Shown in pieces: positions 1-6,806 of a stretch of DNA of 12,238 nucleotides; the stretch's first letter is position 1; each line of letters starts with the position of its first letter. The DNA is from an uncultured Eubacteriales bacterium. Lineage in GTDB: Bacteria; Bacillota; Clostridia; Oscillospirales; Oscillospiraceae. The stretch is taken from assembly GCA_900544705.1 (NCBI GenBank), contig UQWH01000058.1, positions 1-12,238 on the forward strand, in the 5' to 3' direction. Below the pieces are notes generated by a model that was given only the letters and a program-made list of their open reading frames with translations, had not been told where the DNA came from and searched no databases. Made by a program: the position numbers and the translations under genes.

Positions 1-14
1 TTGACCAACGGGCC
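1..14 (-). tRNA. tRNA-Glu, 5' end only (runs off the window)
   Basis: Read on the minus strand, these 14 bases are GGCCCGTTGGTCAA. This matches the start of bacterial tRNA-Glu(UUC): acceptor strand GGCCCGT, then the TGGTC of the D arm. It begins directly after the CCA of the preceding tRNA-Met, which suggests one co-transcribed tRNA cluster with no spacer. The identification rests on 14 bases only, so the anticodon is not seen. Confidence 0.65.
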
Positions 15-90
15 TGGTAGCGGCAATCTGACTCGAACAGATGACAACACGGGTATGAACCGGGTGCTCTACCAACTGAGCTATGCCGCC
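15..90 (-). tRNA. tRNA-Met (CAT), elongator type
   Basis: This is a complete 76-nt cloverleaf with an encoded CCA. Acceptor GGCGGCA pairs with TGCCGCT (G1-U72 wobble, as I recall it for the Bacillus elongator tRNA-Met). The D stem is GCTC/GAGC, the T arm is ATCTG/CAGAT with loop TTCGAGT, and the discriminator is A73. The anticodon loop TTCATAC places CAT at positions 55-57 of the window (complement strand). The initiator is unlikely: it would show a 1-72 mismatch and three G-C pairs at the base of the anticodon stem, whereas here 29-31 is CGG. A tRNA-Ile with a lysidine-modified CAT anticodon cannot be fully excluded. The anticodon stem CCCGG/CCGTG has a C28-U42 mismatch. Confidence 0.95.
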
Positions 91-120
91 ATATTTTGCG
101 CTGCCGAAACAGCAATAGTA

Positions 121-149
121 ATTATATAGAAACATCCCCGATTTGTCAA
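121..149 (-). promoter_or_regulatory. Consensus sigma-A promoter of the tRNA cluster
   Basis: On the minus strand the -35 box is TTGACA (144-149), the spacer is exactly 17 bp, and the -10 box is TATAAT (121-126). Both hexamers are perfect. The predicted transcript start near 114 gives a leader of about 24 nt before tRNA-Met. Such strength fits a stable-RNA operon. Confidence 0.93.
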
Positions 150-280
150 GGGGTTTCCGCAAATTCCGCGCACTTTTTTCTGTGGCAGGCGTTTTCGGTT
201 TGAATTCTTCGCGTTATGGGTATTCTTATGGCAGATTGCTGCGGTTTCGACCGCAAATTCTGCAAAAAGGAGTTCAAACT

Positions 281-706
281 ATGCGCAAAAAACTCTACAC
301 GCTCTGGCAGGAAACCGTCATTTTCTACTTTGGCGGGATGTTCTACTGCGGCGTGGAACTGCTCTGGCGTGGCTGGACGCACGGCAGTATGTTCCTGCTC
401 GGCGCCGTGTGCTTCTATCTGGTGGGCAGCCTCGACCGGCACTGGCATCTGCCGGTTCTGTGGCAGATGGTGCTCGGCGCGCTCATCGTCACCTTCTGCG
501 AATTCTGGACGGGCGTGCTCGTCAACGAGATCCTCCAGTTAAACGTCTGGGATTATTCCGACGCTCCCATGAACCTCATGGGGCAGATCTGCCTGCCCTT
601 CACACTGTTCTGGTTCGCCCTCTCCGGCATCGCGATCTTCCTGGAAGACGGGATGCGGCGGCTGCTGTTCAGTCAGCCGTTTCCGCAGTATCGCTGGGTG
701 GTGTGA
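281..706 (+). CDS. CmpB/PF06541-like small membrane protein
   Basis: A 141-residue membrane protein with about four hydrophobic segments (roughly residues 12-28, 36-50, 58-82 and 100-121). It resembles the family named 'putative ABC-transporter type IV' (PF06541, CmpB-like). The shared hallmark is WDYS (90-93) followed by a conserved N (98) and GQICL (101-105) inside the last membrane region. The biochemical role of this family is not firmly established, and no ATPase or substrate-binding partner is adjacent. The ATG at 281 was chosen because AAAAGGAG (265-272) lies 8 nt upstream; the reading frame is open further upstream, but without a ribosome binding site. No convincing promoter is visible between it and the divergent tRNA promoter. 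Its last 38 bp overlap the convergent gene that ends at 669. Confidence 0.8.
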   Translation: MRKKLYTLWQETVIFYFGGMFYCGVELLWRGWTHGSMFLLGAVCFYLVGSLDRHWHLPVLWQMVLGALIVTFCEFWTGVLVNEILQLNVWDYSDAPMNLMGQICLPFTLFWFALSGIAIFLEDGMRRLLFSQPFPQYRWVV

Positions 707-1511
707 CGTCGGTCAGCGGGCGGCTGCGGCGGCCGGCGGCAAAGAGCACCTGCACGCTGTTGACAAACATGAAGCCGCCGAGCGCCGCGCTCACAAGCGC
801 TTCGCCCGCATTGCCCGCAAAAACGGCGTCGGTAAAGCCGATGGCGGAGCAGACCACGGCGCAGAGCGTCCAGAAGGCCGTCATGCGGCGGCGTCCCTGA
901 TCGAGGCAGAAGCCCGCAAGCTGATAGGTGCCCAGCATACAGAAAATCGCAGCCAGCAGGCGGAAGCCGTAGTCATGAATGGACGGGTCGGTATTCCACG
1001 TCTGGAAATTGAGGATCAGCCGCACGACCAGATAGACGCTGACGGCCATGTACAAAAGCGCGGAGGGCTTCTGCCCGCTCATGCGCATTCCGGCGAAGGC
1101 CGCCACGCAGCCCGCAGCGAGGAAGGCAAGCCATGGCAGGAGCTTTGCCAGCACAACGGAGAAAGCGGAAGCGACCGACTGTCCCGTCACCGTTCCCTGC
1201 AACAGCACGAAGAGATTGCCCGCAAACAGCGTCAGCGCGCAGACGATCTGCGCCAGATTCAGCGGCCGGTTGGCAGGGAAAACTTCCTGCCAGCTCCGCT
1301 TTTTCCGCAGAGGGCGCAGCAGCGCGATCACTGCCGCGGCATACAGCACCAGAAGGACGATCAGTACAATGTGTATTTTGCTGCCGGGGACAAGCGTCCC
1401 GTCGCTCAGAAGCTCGTTTGCGAGCTGATAGCGGCGCAGCAGCGCGCCCGCAAGCGCGGCGGCAAGGGTCAGAAACAGCAGCAGCCCCTGAGAATTGAGG
1501 AGTTTTTTCAT
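669..1511 (-). CDS. Polytopic membrane protein of unknown function
   Basis: A 280-residue protein that I do not recognise as a named family. It begins with a short basic stretch (MKKLL). Hydrophobic segments follow at about residues 8-25, 46-66, 86-106, 117-141, 151-168, 183-203, 211-230 and 238-259, suggesting about eight membrane spans. Basic residues cluster in the loop around 67-73 and at 207-209, and the C-terminal 20 residues are polar and probably cytosolic. No catalytic motif is visible. The ATG at 1511 is preceded on its strand by GGGAGG (complement of about 1517-1522), well spaced. An extended -10 promoter lies about 30 bp upstream. The 3' end runs 38 bp into the convergent PF06541-like gene, and no terminator hairpin is seen between them. 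Confidence 0.75.
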   Translation of the reverse strand: MKKLLNSQGLLLFLTLAAALAGALLRRYQLANELLSDGTLVPGSKIHIVLIVLLVLYAAAVIALLRPLRKKRSWQEVFPANRPLNLAQIVCALTLFAGNLFVLLQGTVTGQSVASAFSVVLAKLLPWLAFLAAGCVAAFAGMRMSGQKPSALLYMAVSVYLVVRLILNFQTWNTDPSIHDYGFRLLAAIFCMLGTYQLAGFCLDQGRRRMTAFWTLCAVVCSAIGFTDAVFAGNAGEALVSAALGGFMFVNSVQVLFAAGRRSRPLTDVTPPSDTAETAD

Positions 1512-1542
1512 GAAATCGCCTCCCGGAAATCATCTGGTTCCT

Positions 1543-1571
1543 ATTGTACCATATTCCTGCGGAAAATTACA
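1543..1571 (-). promoter_or_regulatory. Extended -10 promoter for the eight-span membrane protein
   Basis: On the minus strand TGGTACAAT gives an extended -10, with TACAAT at 1543-1548. The -35 region is weak: TGTAAT with a 17-bp spacer, or ATGTAA with 18. The predicted start near 1536 leaves a leader of about 25 nt that carries the ribosome binding site. Confidence 0.6.
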
Positions 1572-1671
1572 TAGCGCAGAGGAAAAAATTCGTTCGACAA
1601 AAAATCAGCCCTGTAAGCCTGTTTTTTCGGAAAAAGTTCTGCATTTTGGAGGAAAAAGTGGCTCAAAGCAC

Positions 1672-1700
1672 TTGCATAATGAGAAACTGCGTGCTATAAT
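1672..1700 (+). promoter_or_regulatory. Promoter of the rimP-nusA-infB operon
   Basis: The -35 box is TTGCAT (1672-1677), the spacer is 17 bp, and the -10 box is TATAAT (1695-1700) with an upstream TG (1692-1693), making an extended -10. The predicted start near 1707 gives a leader of about 83 nt. Two direct copies of GGAAAAAGT lie upstream at 1629 and 1651. Confidence 0.85.
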
Positions 1701-1726
1701 AGCAGTAATCTATAGTATATGTTACT

Positions 1727-1780
1727 AAAGAGAGGGGATTTCCCCTCTCTTTCTTCTTGACTTTTTGATTTTTTCTGGAG
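1727..1780 (+). terminator. Leader terminator/attenuator candidate upstream of rimP
   Basis: A perfect inverted repeat (AAAGAGAGGGG/CCCCTCTCTTT, 11 bp with loop ATTT) occupies 1727-1752. It lies about 20 nt after the predicted transcript start and 37 nt before the rimP ATG. An interrupted T-rich tract follows to about 1775. The other strand has no U tract after the hairpin, so the signal points toward rimP. In B. subtilis nusA is autoregulated by a terminator in the operon leader that depends on NusA. The placement and broken U tract here fit that model, but the regulatory role is inferred. Confidence 0.7.
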
Positions 1781-1789
1781 GAACAACGA

Positions 1790-2242
1790 ATGAAGATCAC
1801 CGAACAGGTCTGGCAGTTTGCCGAGCCTCTGGTGCAGGCACAGGGATGCAGCCTCTGGGACGTTGAATACGTCCGCGAGGGCGGCGAATGGTTCCTGCGG
1901 CTGTACATCGACAAGGACGGCGGCGTGGACATCGACGACTGCGAAGCCGTCTCCCGCGCGGTGGATCCCGTGCTGGACGAGAAGGACCCGATCCCGGAGA
2001 GCTACCGTTTTGAGGTCTGCTCCGCCGGTCTGGAGCGGGTGCTCAAGCGTCCGTCCGACTTCGAGCACTTTCTGGGCGAGCCGGTTCTCGTCAAGCTCTA
2101 CCGCCCGAAGGACGGCCGGAAGGAATTCCCCGGCGTGCTGAAGGGCTACAAGGACGGCGACGTCACCATTTCTGCCGGTGGGCAGGAGATCACGTTTGAA
2201 AAAGCGGAGGTCGCTCTGGTGCGGCTTCGCGTGGAATTTTAA
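1790..2242 (+). CDS. rimP: Ribosome maturation factor RimP
   Basis: A 150-residue RimP (YhbC/DUF150 family), a cytosolic factor that assists 30S subunit maturation. The N-terminal alpha/beta domain carries the family core DVEYVREGGEWFLRLYIDK (about residues 24-42). Next is a segment with conserved acidic residues (VDIDDCEAVSRAVD). The signature SAGLERVLKRP (about 82-92) corresponds to the usual S-P-G-L-D-R-P-L motif. A small SH3-like C-terminal domain follows (GVLKGYKDGDVTI and onward). Length is normal for the family. The ATG at 1790 is preceded by TGGAGGA (1776-1782). It is the first gene of the operon; its stop is 10 bp before nusA, and the nusA ribosome binding site overlaps its stop codon. 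Confidence 0.96.
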   Translation: MKITEQVWQFAEPLVQAQGCSLWDVEYVREGGEWFLRLYIDKDGGVDIDDCEAVSRAVDPVLDEKDPIPESYRFEVCSAGLERVLKRPSDFEHFLGEPVLVKLYRPKDGRKEFPGVLKGYKDGDVTISAGGQEITFEKAEVALVRLRVEF

Positions 2243-2252
2243 GGAGGACAAC

Positions 2253-3335
2253 ATGAACTCGAACGCTGAGATTTTTGCGGCTCTGCGCCAGCTGGAAAAA
2301 GAGCGCGGCATCCCTGTGGATTACATGGTCGAGCGTATCACGCAGGCGCTGGTCGCGGCCTATAAAAAGGACAAGGACGGCTACACGGACAACGTTTTCG
2401 TCGAGCTGACCGAGCAGAAAATGCAGATGTACGCCCAGAAGGAGGTCGTCGACGAGGTCATCTCCCCCGCCACGGAGATCACGCTGGACGCCGCCCGAAA
2501 GATCGACCCCAACGCACAGGAGGGCGACCTTGTCAATGTCGAAATTCAGACGCAGGCCTTCGGCCGCATTGCGGCGCAGACGGCCAAGCAGGTCATCATT
2601 CAGGGCATCCGCGAGGCGGAGCGGGGCATGGTCTTTGAGAGCTTCTCCTCCAAGGAGCATGAAATTCTCACCGGTACCGTGCTGCGCATCGAGCCTGGCT
2701 CCGGCGATATGACCATCCGCATCGGTCAGGGCACCGACCGCACCGACGCGCTGCTGGCCGCCGGCGAGCAGGTCAAGACCGAGCACTTTACCGAGGGCGA
2801 CATGATCCGCGTGTACGTCGTGGAAGTCCGCCGCAGCAGCCGCGGCCCGCAGGTCCTCGTTTCCAGAACGCACCCGGCGCTGGTCAAGCGTCTGTTTGAG
2901 CTGGAGGTTCCGGAGATCGCCTCCGGCGCGGTGGAGATTCGCTCCATCGCCAGAGAGCCCGGTTCCCGCACCAAGATCGCCGTCCATGCCACAGAGGAAA
3001 ATATCGATCCCGTCGGCGCCTGCGTCGGCGCACGCGGCGCCCGTGTCGGCGCGGTCGTGGACGAATTGCAGGGCGAGAAGATGGACATCGTCGTCTGGTC
3101 GGAGGACATGGCGCAGTTTGTCGCCTCCGCGCTCTCTCCGGCGGACGTCATCTCCGTCACGCCGCTGCCCGGCCTCAAGGCCTGCCGCGTCATCGTGCCG
3201 GACGATCAGCTCTCGCTGGCCATCGGCAAGGAAGGCCAGAACGCACGCCTCGCCGCGCGTCTGACCGGCTGCAAGATCGACATCAAGCCCGCTTCTCAGG
3301 CGGAGCTGTTTGAGGAAGCGCCCGTCGAGGCGTGA
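2253..3335 (+). CDS. nusA: Transcription termination/antitermination factor NusA
   Basis: A 360-residue NusA, the RNA-polymerase-associated factor that promotes pausing and hairpin-dependent termination. Domains in order: N-terminal RNAP-binding domain (about 1-125); S1 RNA-binding domain (about 135-200, starting near GTVLRIEPG); KH1 (about 230-300, with GARGARVGAVVDEL); KH2 (about 302-346, with IGKEGQNARLAARLTG). A short acidic tail follows. The C-terminal AR repeats of proteobacterial NusA are absent, as is normal for Firmicutes. The start at 2253 is set by AAGGAGG (2241-2247), which overlaps the rimP stop; an in-frame extension into rimP has no support. If the leader hairpin is a NusA-responsive terminator, NusA would control its own operon. 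Confidence 0.97.
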   Translation: MNSNAEIFAALRQLEKERGIPVDYMVERITQALVAAYKKDKDGYTDNVFVELTEQKMQMYAQKEVVDEVISPATEITLDAARKIDPNAQEGDLVNVEIQTQAFGRIAAQTAKQVIIQGIREAERGMVFESFSSKEHEILTGTVLRIEPGSGDMTIRIGQGTDRTDALLAAGEQVKTEHFTEGDMIRVYVVEVRRSSRGPQVLVSRTHPALVKRLFELEVPEIASGAVEIRSIAREPGSRTKIAVHATEENIDPVGACVGARGARVGAVVDELQGEKMDIVVWSEDMAQFVASALSPADVISVTPLPGLKACRVIVPDDQLSLAIGKEGQNARLAARLTGCKIDIKPASQAELFEEAPVEA

Positions 3336-3365
3336 TCCCGTTTACATCCGAGGGGAGGAAGTACC

Positions 3366-3644
3366 GTGCCGAAGAAAATACCGATGCGGCAATGCCTCGG
3401 CTGCCGCGAAATGAAGCCGAAGCGGGAGCTGATGCGCGTCGTGCGCAGCCCGGAGGGGCAGGTCGGCATCGACCATAACGGAAAGGCAAACGGCCGCGGC
3501 GCGTACCTCTGCCCCAAGGCGGAATGTCTGAAAAAGGCAATCAAGACAAAGGCGCTGGCACGCGCGCTGGAAGTGGAGATCCCACAGGAGATCTACGACG
3601 CCCTGCTGGCAGAACTGGAGGCAGAAGCAAATGGAACAGAATAA
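3366..3644 (+). CDS. ylxR: YlxR/RnpM family RNA-binding protein
   Basis: A 92-residue basic protein of the YlxR family (PF04296), encoded between nusA and infB in most Firmicutes. Hallmarks are RQCLGCRE (8-15), with cysteines 10 and 13, and GRGAYLC (43-49), with a further cysteine at 54. The four cysteines could bind a metal. The B. subtilis homologue has been reported to bind RNase P RNA and was renamed RnpM, so an RNA-binding or RNase P modulating role is likely here by homology. The start codon is GTG (3366), with GAGGGGAGG ending 7 nt upstream. The 3' end overlaps the next gene by 14 bp, consistent with translational coupling. Confidence 0.94.
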   Translation: MPKKIPMRQCLGCREMKPKRELMRVVRSPEGQVGIDHNGKANGRGAYLCPKAECLKKAIKTKALARALEVEIPQEIYDALLAELEAEANGTE

Positions 3645-4050
3645 AAGTCTGGGCCTGCTCGCCATCTCGCGCAAGGGCGGCAACCTCACGGTCGGTGAGG
3701 AGCAGGTCGGCGCGGTGGCGAGAGCGGGACGCGCAAGGCTGCTGCTTGTGGCCTCGGACGCATCGGATCATACGGTGCGCCGGGCGCGCAGCTTCGTCGC
3801 AGGAACGGCGCAGCCGCTGCTCCGCCTGCCGTTCACCAAGGACGAGCTGGGCGACGCGCTTGGCGTTTCAAGCTGCGCGATGGCCGCGATCACGGACGTG
3901 CGGCTGGCGCAGGCCTTTGTCAAAACACTGGGGGAGCCGGAAAAGTATGCAGAGCTTCTCGGAGATCTGGATGTGCGCGTCCGGCGCGTGGAAAAGCGAC
4001 GCGAGGAAGAAAAAGCGCACAGATACAACATCCGGCATGGAAAGAAGTAA
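3631..4050 (+). CDS. rplGA: L7Ae/L30e-family RNA-binding protein (YlxQ)
   Basis: A 139-residue protein of the L7Ae/L30e/S12e/Gadd45 superfamily, usually called YlxQ or RplGA at this locus. The N-terminal segment LGLLAISRKGGNLTVGEEQVGAVARAG... corresponds to the family RNA-binding helix with its conserved G-L-x-x-L-A-x-R-A-G-x-x-x-x-G pattern. It continues with LLLVASDASDHTVRR. Family members bind kink-turn RNA; the exact target of YlxQ is not established. The C-terminal tail (about 112-139) is strongly charged. The ATG at 3631 lies inside the end of ylxR, 9 nt after GGAGG (3617-3621). The gap to infB is 15 bp. Confidence 0.92.
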   Translation: MEQNKSLGLLAISRKGGNLTVGEEQVGAVARAGRARLLLVASDASDHTVRRARSFVAGTAQPLLRLPFTKDELGDALGVSSCAMAAITDVRLAQAFVKTLGEPEKYAELLGDLDVRVRRVEKRREEEKAHRYNIRHGKK

Positions 4051-4065
4051 CATGGAGGTGGCTTT

Positions 4066-6366
4066 ATGAGTTTAGTGAAGTATCGAGTAAAGGAAGTCGC
4101 AGCGGACTTCGGCAAGACGCCGAAGGACATCGCCGAGATCGTCGGAAAATATTTTGAGAAGCCGCGCAGCAACACGCAGGTGTTGACGGACGAGCAGCTC
4201 AACGTGGTGTTTGACTATATCACCCAGCACAATCAGATCAACTCTCTGGAGCAGGTCTTTGCCGTGGCGCCCGCACCCAAAAAGGAAGCGCCCAAGGCCG
4301 AGACTCCGGCGCAGGCACCCGCCGCGCAGGCGGATGCCCCCGCCGCAAAGCCCGAAAAGCCGAAGGAGGAGCAGCGTAAGCGTGAGCGCCGCGTGGTCGA
4401 TACGAAGGCCGTCACCGTCAACGCCGACCGCTTTGACGACCGCGTCGACGAGCTGATCTCCGAGCGCGCGCAGAATTTCTCCGGCGGAAAGCAGAAGATC
4501 GCCAGCAAGAACAAGAATAAAACCAAGGGCGCGAAGAAGCCCCCCTTCGGCAACAAACAGCGCAACGAGGAGCAGGAGAAGATGCGCCGCCTGCGTCTGG
4601 AGGTCATCAAGAAGACCCCGCTGACCGTCAAGATTCCCGACGAGATCACCGTGGGCGAGCTGGCCTCCCGCATGAAAAAGACTGCGACCGAGGTCATCAA
4701 GACCCTGATCAAAAACGGCGTGATGGCCTCCATCAACCAGACCATCGACTTTGACACCGCCGAATTTGTCGCGACCGAGCTCGGCTGCCGCGTGGAGCAC
4801 GAGGTCGTTGTGACCATCGAGGATCGTCTGATCGACGACCATGTGGACACCGCGGACGAACTGGTCCCGCGCAGCCCTGTCGTCGTGGTCATGGGCCACG
4901 TCGACCACGGCAAGACGAGCCTGCTCGACGCCGTGCGAAAGACGAACGTCGCCTCCGGCGAGGCCGGCGGCATCACGCAGCACATCGGCGCTTACACGGT
5001 GCAGGTCAACGGCAACCCCATCACCTTCCTGGACACGCCGGGCCACGCCGCCTTCACTTCCATGCGCGCCCGTGGCGCCATGTGCACCGACATTGCCATT
5101 CTGGTCGTCGCTGCGGACGACGGCATCATGCCGCAGACCGTCGAGGCCATCAACCACGCCAAGGCCGCTAAGATCCCCATCATCGTGGCCGTCAACAAGA
5201 TGGATAAGCACGGCGCGAACCCCGACCGCATCAAGCAGCAGCTCACCGAATACGATCTCGTTCCGGAGGAATGGGGCGGCGACACCATCGTCTGCCCGAT
5301 CTCTGCGAAAACCGGTCAGGGCATCGACCAGCTGCTGGAGATGGTCATTCTGACCGCCGAGATGCAGGAACTGCGCGCCAACCCGAACCGCGCCGCCAAG
5401 GGTACGGTCATCGAGGCCCGACTGGATAAGACCCGCGGCCCCATTGCAACGCTGCTCGTCCAGAACGGCACGCTGCACAAGGGCGACCTCATCATCGCCG
5501 GCACCGCCGTCGGCCGCGTGCGCGTCATGACGGACGACAAGGGCCGCGCCATCAGCGATGCAGGCCCCTCCATCCCGGTCGAGATCACCGGTCTTGCCGA
5601 AACGCCCACCCCCGGCGATGAATTCGACGCCGTCGCGGACGAGCGCATGGCGCGTCAGCTCGTCGAGCAGCGCAAGCAGGCCGAGAAGGATGCCGCCGCG
5701 AAGCTCACGAGCAAGGTCACGCTCGATAACCTCTTTGCCAAGATGCAGGAGGGCGAGATGAAGGAACTCAACCTCATCGTCAAGGCCGACGTGCAGGGCT
5801 CTGCCGAGGCGGTCAAGGCCAGCCTCGAAAAGCTCTCCAACGACGAGGTCCGCGTCCGCGTGATCCACGCAGGCGTCGGCGCGATCAACGAATCCGACAT
5901 CCTGCTGGCCTCCACCGCCAACGCGATCGTCGTCGGCTTCAATGTCCGTCCGGACGCGGCTGCCGCCGCCTCCGCACAGCGGGCAAACGTCGACCTGCGG
6001 ATGTACCGCGTCATCTACGACGCGATCGACGAGATCGAATCTGCCATGAAGGGTATGCTCGCCCCGAAGTACCGCGAAGCCATCATCGGTCACGCCGTCG
6101 TGCGCCAGACCTACAAGGTCTCCGCCATCGGCACCATCGCCGGCTGCTATGTCAAGGACGGCAAGGTCACGCGCGACGCGCAGGTGCGCGTCCTGCGGGA
6201 TAACATCGTCATCTATGACGGTGTCGTCGGCTCCCTGCAGCGCTTCAAGGACTCCGTCAAGGAGGTCGCGCAGAACTACGAATGTGGTATGTCCATTGAG
6301 AAGTTCAACGACATCAAGGAAGGCGACGTCTTCGAGTGCTACGTTATGGAGGAAATCCCCCGCTGA
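4066..6366 (+). CDS. infB: Translation initiation factor IF-2
   Basis: A 766-residue IF2, the GTPase that brings initiator fMet-tRNA to the 30S subunit and promotes subunit joining. An N-terminal helical module (about 1-55) is followed by a low-complexity Ala/Pro/Lys/Glu linker (about 67-175) that is poorly conserved in the family. A second IF2_N-type module lies at about 185-240 (LTVKIPDEITVGELA...). In the G domain, G1 is GHVDHGKT (277-284), G3 is DTPGH (323-327) and G4 is NKMD (377-380). Domains II, III and the fMet-tRNA-binding C-terminal domain follow. Slightly longer than B. subtilis IF2, because of the linker. The ATG at 4066 follows TGGAGG (4053-4058). A strong terminator begins 10 bp after the stop. 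Confidence 0.98.
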   Translation: MSLVKYRVKEVAADFGKTPKDIAEIVGKYFEKPRSNTQVLTDEQLNVVFDYITQHNQINSLEQVFAVAPAPKKEAPKAETPAQAPAAQADAPAAKPEKPKEEQRKRERRVVDTKAVTVNADRFDDRVDELISERAQNFSGGKQKIASKNKNKTKGAKKPPFGNKQRNEEQEKMRRLRLEVIKKTPLTVKIPDEITVGELASRMKKTATEVIKTLIKNGVMASINQTIDFDTAEFVATELGCRVEHEVVVTIEDRLIDDHVDTADELVPRSPVVVVMGHVDHGKTSLLDAVRKTNVASGEAGGITQHIGAYTVQVNGNPITFLDTPGHAAFTSMRARGAMCTDIAILVVAADDGIMPQTVEAINHAKAAKIPIIVAVNKMDKHGANPDRIKQQLTEYDLVPEEWGGDTIVCPISAKTGQGIDQLLEMVILTAEMQELRANPNRAAKGTVIEARLDKTRGPIATLLVQNGTLHKGDLIIAGTAVGRVRVMTDDKGRAISDAGPSIPVEITGLAETPTPGDEFDAVADERMARQLVEQRKQAEKDAAAKLTSKVTLDNLFAKMQEGEMKELNLIVKADVQGSAEAVKASLEKLSNDEVRVRVIHAGVGAINESDILLASTANAIVVGFNVRPDAAAAASAQRANVDLRMYRVIYDAIDEIESAMKGMLAPKYREAIIGHAVVRQTYKVSAIGTIAGCYVKDGKVTRDAQVRVLRDNIVIYDGVVGSLQRFKDSVKEVAQNYECGMSIEKFNDIKEGDVFECYVMEEIPR

Positions 6367-6375
6367 CATGTTTCT

Positions 6376-6408
6376 GGGGTTGTTGCACCGGCAACAACCC
6401 CGTTTTTT
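6376..6408 (+). terminator. Intrinsic terminator between infB and rbfA
   Basis: GGGGTTGTTGC (6376-6386), loop ACCG (6387-6390), then GCAACAACCCC (6391-6401) make a perfect 11-bp stem, followed by G and six T (6403-6408). It sits 9 bp after the infB stop. The rbfA ribosome binding site starts 5 bp after the U tract, so no promoter fits in between. It probably lowers, rather than blocks, expression of rbfA-nrnA-truB-ribF. Confidence 0.88.
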
Positions 6409-6428
6409 CAAAAAGGAGGAACTTTACT

Positions 6429-6806
6429 ATGGCATCCAATCGTCTTGGACGCATCAACGAAGAAATTCAACGCGAGCTGGCAGAGCTTCTGCGGGAGCTG
6501 AAGGACCCGCGCGTGCATAAAACCATGGTTTCCATCACCCATGTTGAAACAACCCCCGACCTGCGCTACGCAAAGGTCTTTGTGTCCATGCTGGACAAGG
6601 ACTGCGTCAAGGAAACGCTGGCGGGGCTCAAATCCTCCTCCGGCTATCTGCGCCGCGAACTGGGCAAAAACCTCCAGCTCCGCTACACGCCGGAGCTGCA
6701 ATGGCAGGCAGACGACTCCATCACCCACGGCGCGCACATTCTGGACATTCTGTCCAAGCTCGACATTCCGGAGGACGGCGAAGATGAAGCAGCTGACGGT
6801 CAATGA
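6429..6806 (+). CDS. rbfA: Ribosome-binding factor A
   Basis: A 125-residue RbfA, a single KH-like-domain protein that binds the immature 30S subunit and assists 16S rRNA 5'-end maturation. Recognisable elements are the N-terminal RLGRINEEIQRELAELLR (5-22), then LKDPRVHKTMVSITHVETTPDLRYAKVFVS with the conserved D-P-R and S/T-P-D-L motifs. Next is the helical segment GLKSSSGYLRRELGKNLQLRYTPEL, which matches the family pattern. The start at 6429 is fixed by AAGGAGGA (6413-6420). An upstream in-frame extension crosses the terminator and is rejected. The 3' end overlaps nrnA by 23 bp. YlxP, which precedes rbfA in B. subtilis, is absent here. Confidence 0.96.
   Translation: MASNRLGRINEEIQRELAELLRELKDPRVHKTMVSITHVETTPDLRYAKVFVSMLDKDCVKETLAGLKSSSGYLRRELGKNLQLRYTPELQWQADDSITHGAHILDILSKLDIPEDGEDEAADGQ

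Noticed and set aside
200..226. Possible + strand promoter TTGAAT ... TATTCT for the gene at 281
   Set aside because: The spacer is only 15 bp and the -10 match is poor; not strong enough to annotate.
143..280. N-terminal extension of the PF06541-like protein
   Set aside because: The frame is open but crosses the tRNA promoter -35 region and has no ribosome site; AAAAGGAG before 281 decides the start.
1656..1673. AAGTG-N8-CACTT inverted repeat as a repressor operator
   Set aside because: Five-base arms are too short to separate from chance in an AT-rich region; noted only as part of the upstream-repeat finding.
2190..2987. A 265-codon antisense frame opposite nusA
   Set aside because: A shadow of nusA codon bias; no start signal or recognisable domain.
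4072..6411. A 779-codon open frame antisense to infB
   Set aside because: It mirrors infB almost end to end and its translation is a low-complexity D/G/V/L mixture, as expected from the complement of a GC-rich gene. No ribosome binding site or family resemblance.
6336..6428. Upstream extension of rbfA
   Set aside because: It overlaps the end of infB and the terminator hairpin; RbfA homologues start at the ATG at 6429.
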